Positions 5,566 to 6,378 of a stretch of 6,378 bases of DNA are shown piece after piece. Origin of the DNA: an uncultured Chloroflexota bacterium (GTDB lineage: Bacteria; Chloroflexota; Anaerolineae; Caldilineales; Caldilineaceae); NCBI GenBank assembly GCA_903879975.1, contig CAIRNL010000161.1, positions 1 to 6,378 on the forward strand. The letters run 5' to 3'. Numbering within the stretch: position 1 is the first letter of the stretch; every line of letters begins with the position of its first letter. Made by a program: the position numbers and the translations under genes. Under the pieces are notes generated by a model, which worked only from the letters and a program-made list of their open reading frames with translations, ran no database searches and was not told the DNA's origin.

Positions 5566-6378
5566 ATATCACTTTTCTGGGCGGCGCTGATGAGGTCGGC
5601 GCCAGCAGCATCCTCATCGAAATCGGCGGCCGCCGGCTGCTGGTCGATGCAGGGATTCGCCCGACCCCCAAGGCGCGCTGGGGTCTGGCTGGCGACCAAC
5701 TTCCCGACCTGGAGCAGATCGCACGCAGCGGCGGCATCGATGCCATCCTGGTCACCCACGCCCACACCGACCACACCGGCGCACTCGAACTGGTGATCGA
5801 GCGCTATCCGCACGTACCCGTCTATGCCACGCCGGTGACCATCGCGCTGACACGCGTGCTGCACCAGGATGCGCAGCGCATCATGCAGATGCGGTTGGAC
5901 GAGGAGGGCGAGTTGCCGCTCTACGACGAGGTTGCGACAACCCGGCTGATGAACGCATTCAAGCCGCTACAGCTCAACCAGCCGTTGGCCCTGGCACCGG
6001 GGCTGACGGCCACTTTCTTCCTGGCCGGCCACATTGCCGGCGCAGCTATGATCGGCTTGAGCAGCAGCGACGGGCGAATATTGATCTCGGGCGATATCTC
6101 CATCTCGCCGCAGCGCACAGTGGACGGCGCACGACCACCGGCCTTTGCCCCCGATATTCTCATTTTGGAGAGCACCTACGGCGGCCGGCTGCACGCCAAT
6201 CGCCACGCTGAGGAACGCCGCCTGGTAGAAACCGTCGCCGCAGTCACCGAGGCCGGTGGCAAGGTGCTGATCCCGGCGTTCGCGCTGGGGCGCGCCCAGG
6301 AGATTTTGCTCACGTTGGGCGAATATCAGCGCCGTGGCGAACTGGCGGCGGTACCGATCTGGGCCGACGGGATGGTGC
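5562..6378 (+). CDS. Metallo-beta-lactamase/beta-CASP RNase-like protein (3'-truncated)
   Basis: The first 272 residues are visible; the gene continues past the window. It resembles the beta-CASP group of metallo-beta-lactamase-fold nucleases (CPSF73-like and bacterial RNase J relatives), which cut RNA with two zinc ions. Metal-site motifs are D29 in LLVDAGIRP, the H66-x-H68-x-D70-H71 signature (THAHTDH), H157 in LAGHIAGAA, and D178 in LISGDIS. The beta-CASP insert begins after E203 in LESTYGG, followed by LIPAFALGRAQEIL, typical of this group; the KH-like or C-terminal motifs lie outside the window. The start is the ATG at 5562. The region upstream (CAATCTTCT) has no ribosome site, and no promoter was found in the 43-nt gap after the GH2 stop, so it probably depends on GH2 transcription and translation. 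Bacterial members are often annotated as MBL-fold RNA-processing exonucleases. The RNA target is unknown and a link to the glycosidase is not implied. Confidence 0.9.
   Translation, partial: MNITFLGGADEVGASSILIEIGGRRLLVDAGIRPTPKARWGLAGDQLPDLEQIARSGGIDAILVTHAHTDHTGALELVIERYPHVPVYATPVTIALTRVLHQDAQRIMQMRLDEEGELPLYDEVATTRLMNAFKPLQLNQPLALAPGLTATFFLAGHIAGAAMIGLSSSDGRILISGDISISPQRTVDGARPPAFAPDILILESTYGGRLHANRHAEERRLVETVAAVTEAGGKVLIPAFALGRAQEILLTLGEYQRRGELAAVPIWADGMV

Overview
The window is a GC-rich bacterial segment carrying five genes, two of them cut by the window edges. The protein types (a MelR-like AraC regulator, a PhyH-family oxygenase, a large GH2 glycosidase and a beta-CASP metallo-beta-lactamase RNase) would fit a Chloroflexota or similar free-living heterotroph. 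That placement is an inference from gene content and composition only. No tRNA, rRNA, CRISPR array, insertion sequence or phage gene was seen.

Layout. (1) 1-522, plus strand: the C-terminal part of a histidine-rich integral membrane protein built from two similar halves. (2) 531-1397, minus strand: an AraC-family regulator resembling E. coli MelR, converging on gene 1 with only 8 nt between the stop codons. (3) 1398-1508: a divergent control region with a -10 box, a small palindrome over it and three 11-bp-phased GAAATC-like repeats. (4) 1509-2339, plus strand: a phytanoyl-CoA dioxygenase (PhyH)-like protein whose apparent iron motif reads H-S-G rather than the usual H-x-D. (5) 2340-2647: a 308-bp non-coding stretch with a perfect 16-bp inverted repeat, two TATAAT boxes and a near-palindrome. 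(6) 2648-5518, plus strand: a 956-residue cytoplasmic GH2-type glycosidase with both catalytic glutamates visible. (7) 5562 to the window end, plus strand: the first 272 residues of a beta-CASP RNase-like protein. It is joined to the glycosidase by a 15-codon reading frame whose ends overlap both neighbours.

How the genes may work together (inference). The regulator, oxygenase and glycosidase look like a small carbohydrate or glycoside utilisation locus. The cupin-domain regulator would sense a sugar and act on the divergent promoter. The GH2 enzyme would cleave a glycoside inside the cell, and the PhyH-like oxygenase could modify a sugar or aglycone. No transporter lies in the window, so uptake must be encoded elsewhere. 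The RNase-like gene is probably a housekeeping function that happens to lie downstream and may be translationally coupled. The non-coding stretches hold more unexplained structure than the genes, especially 2340-2647 and the 5518-5565 junction.
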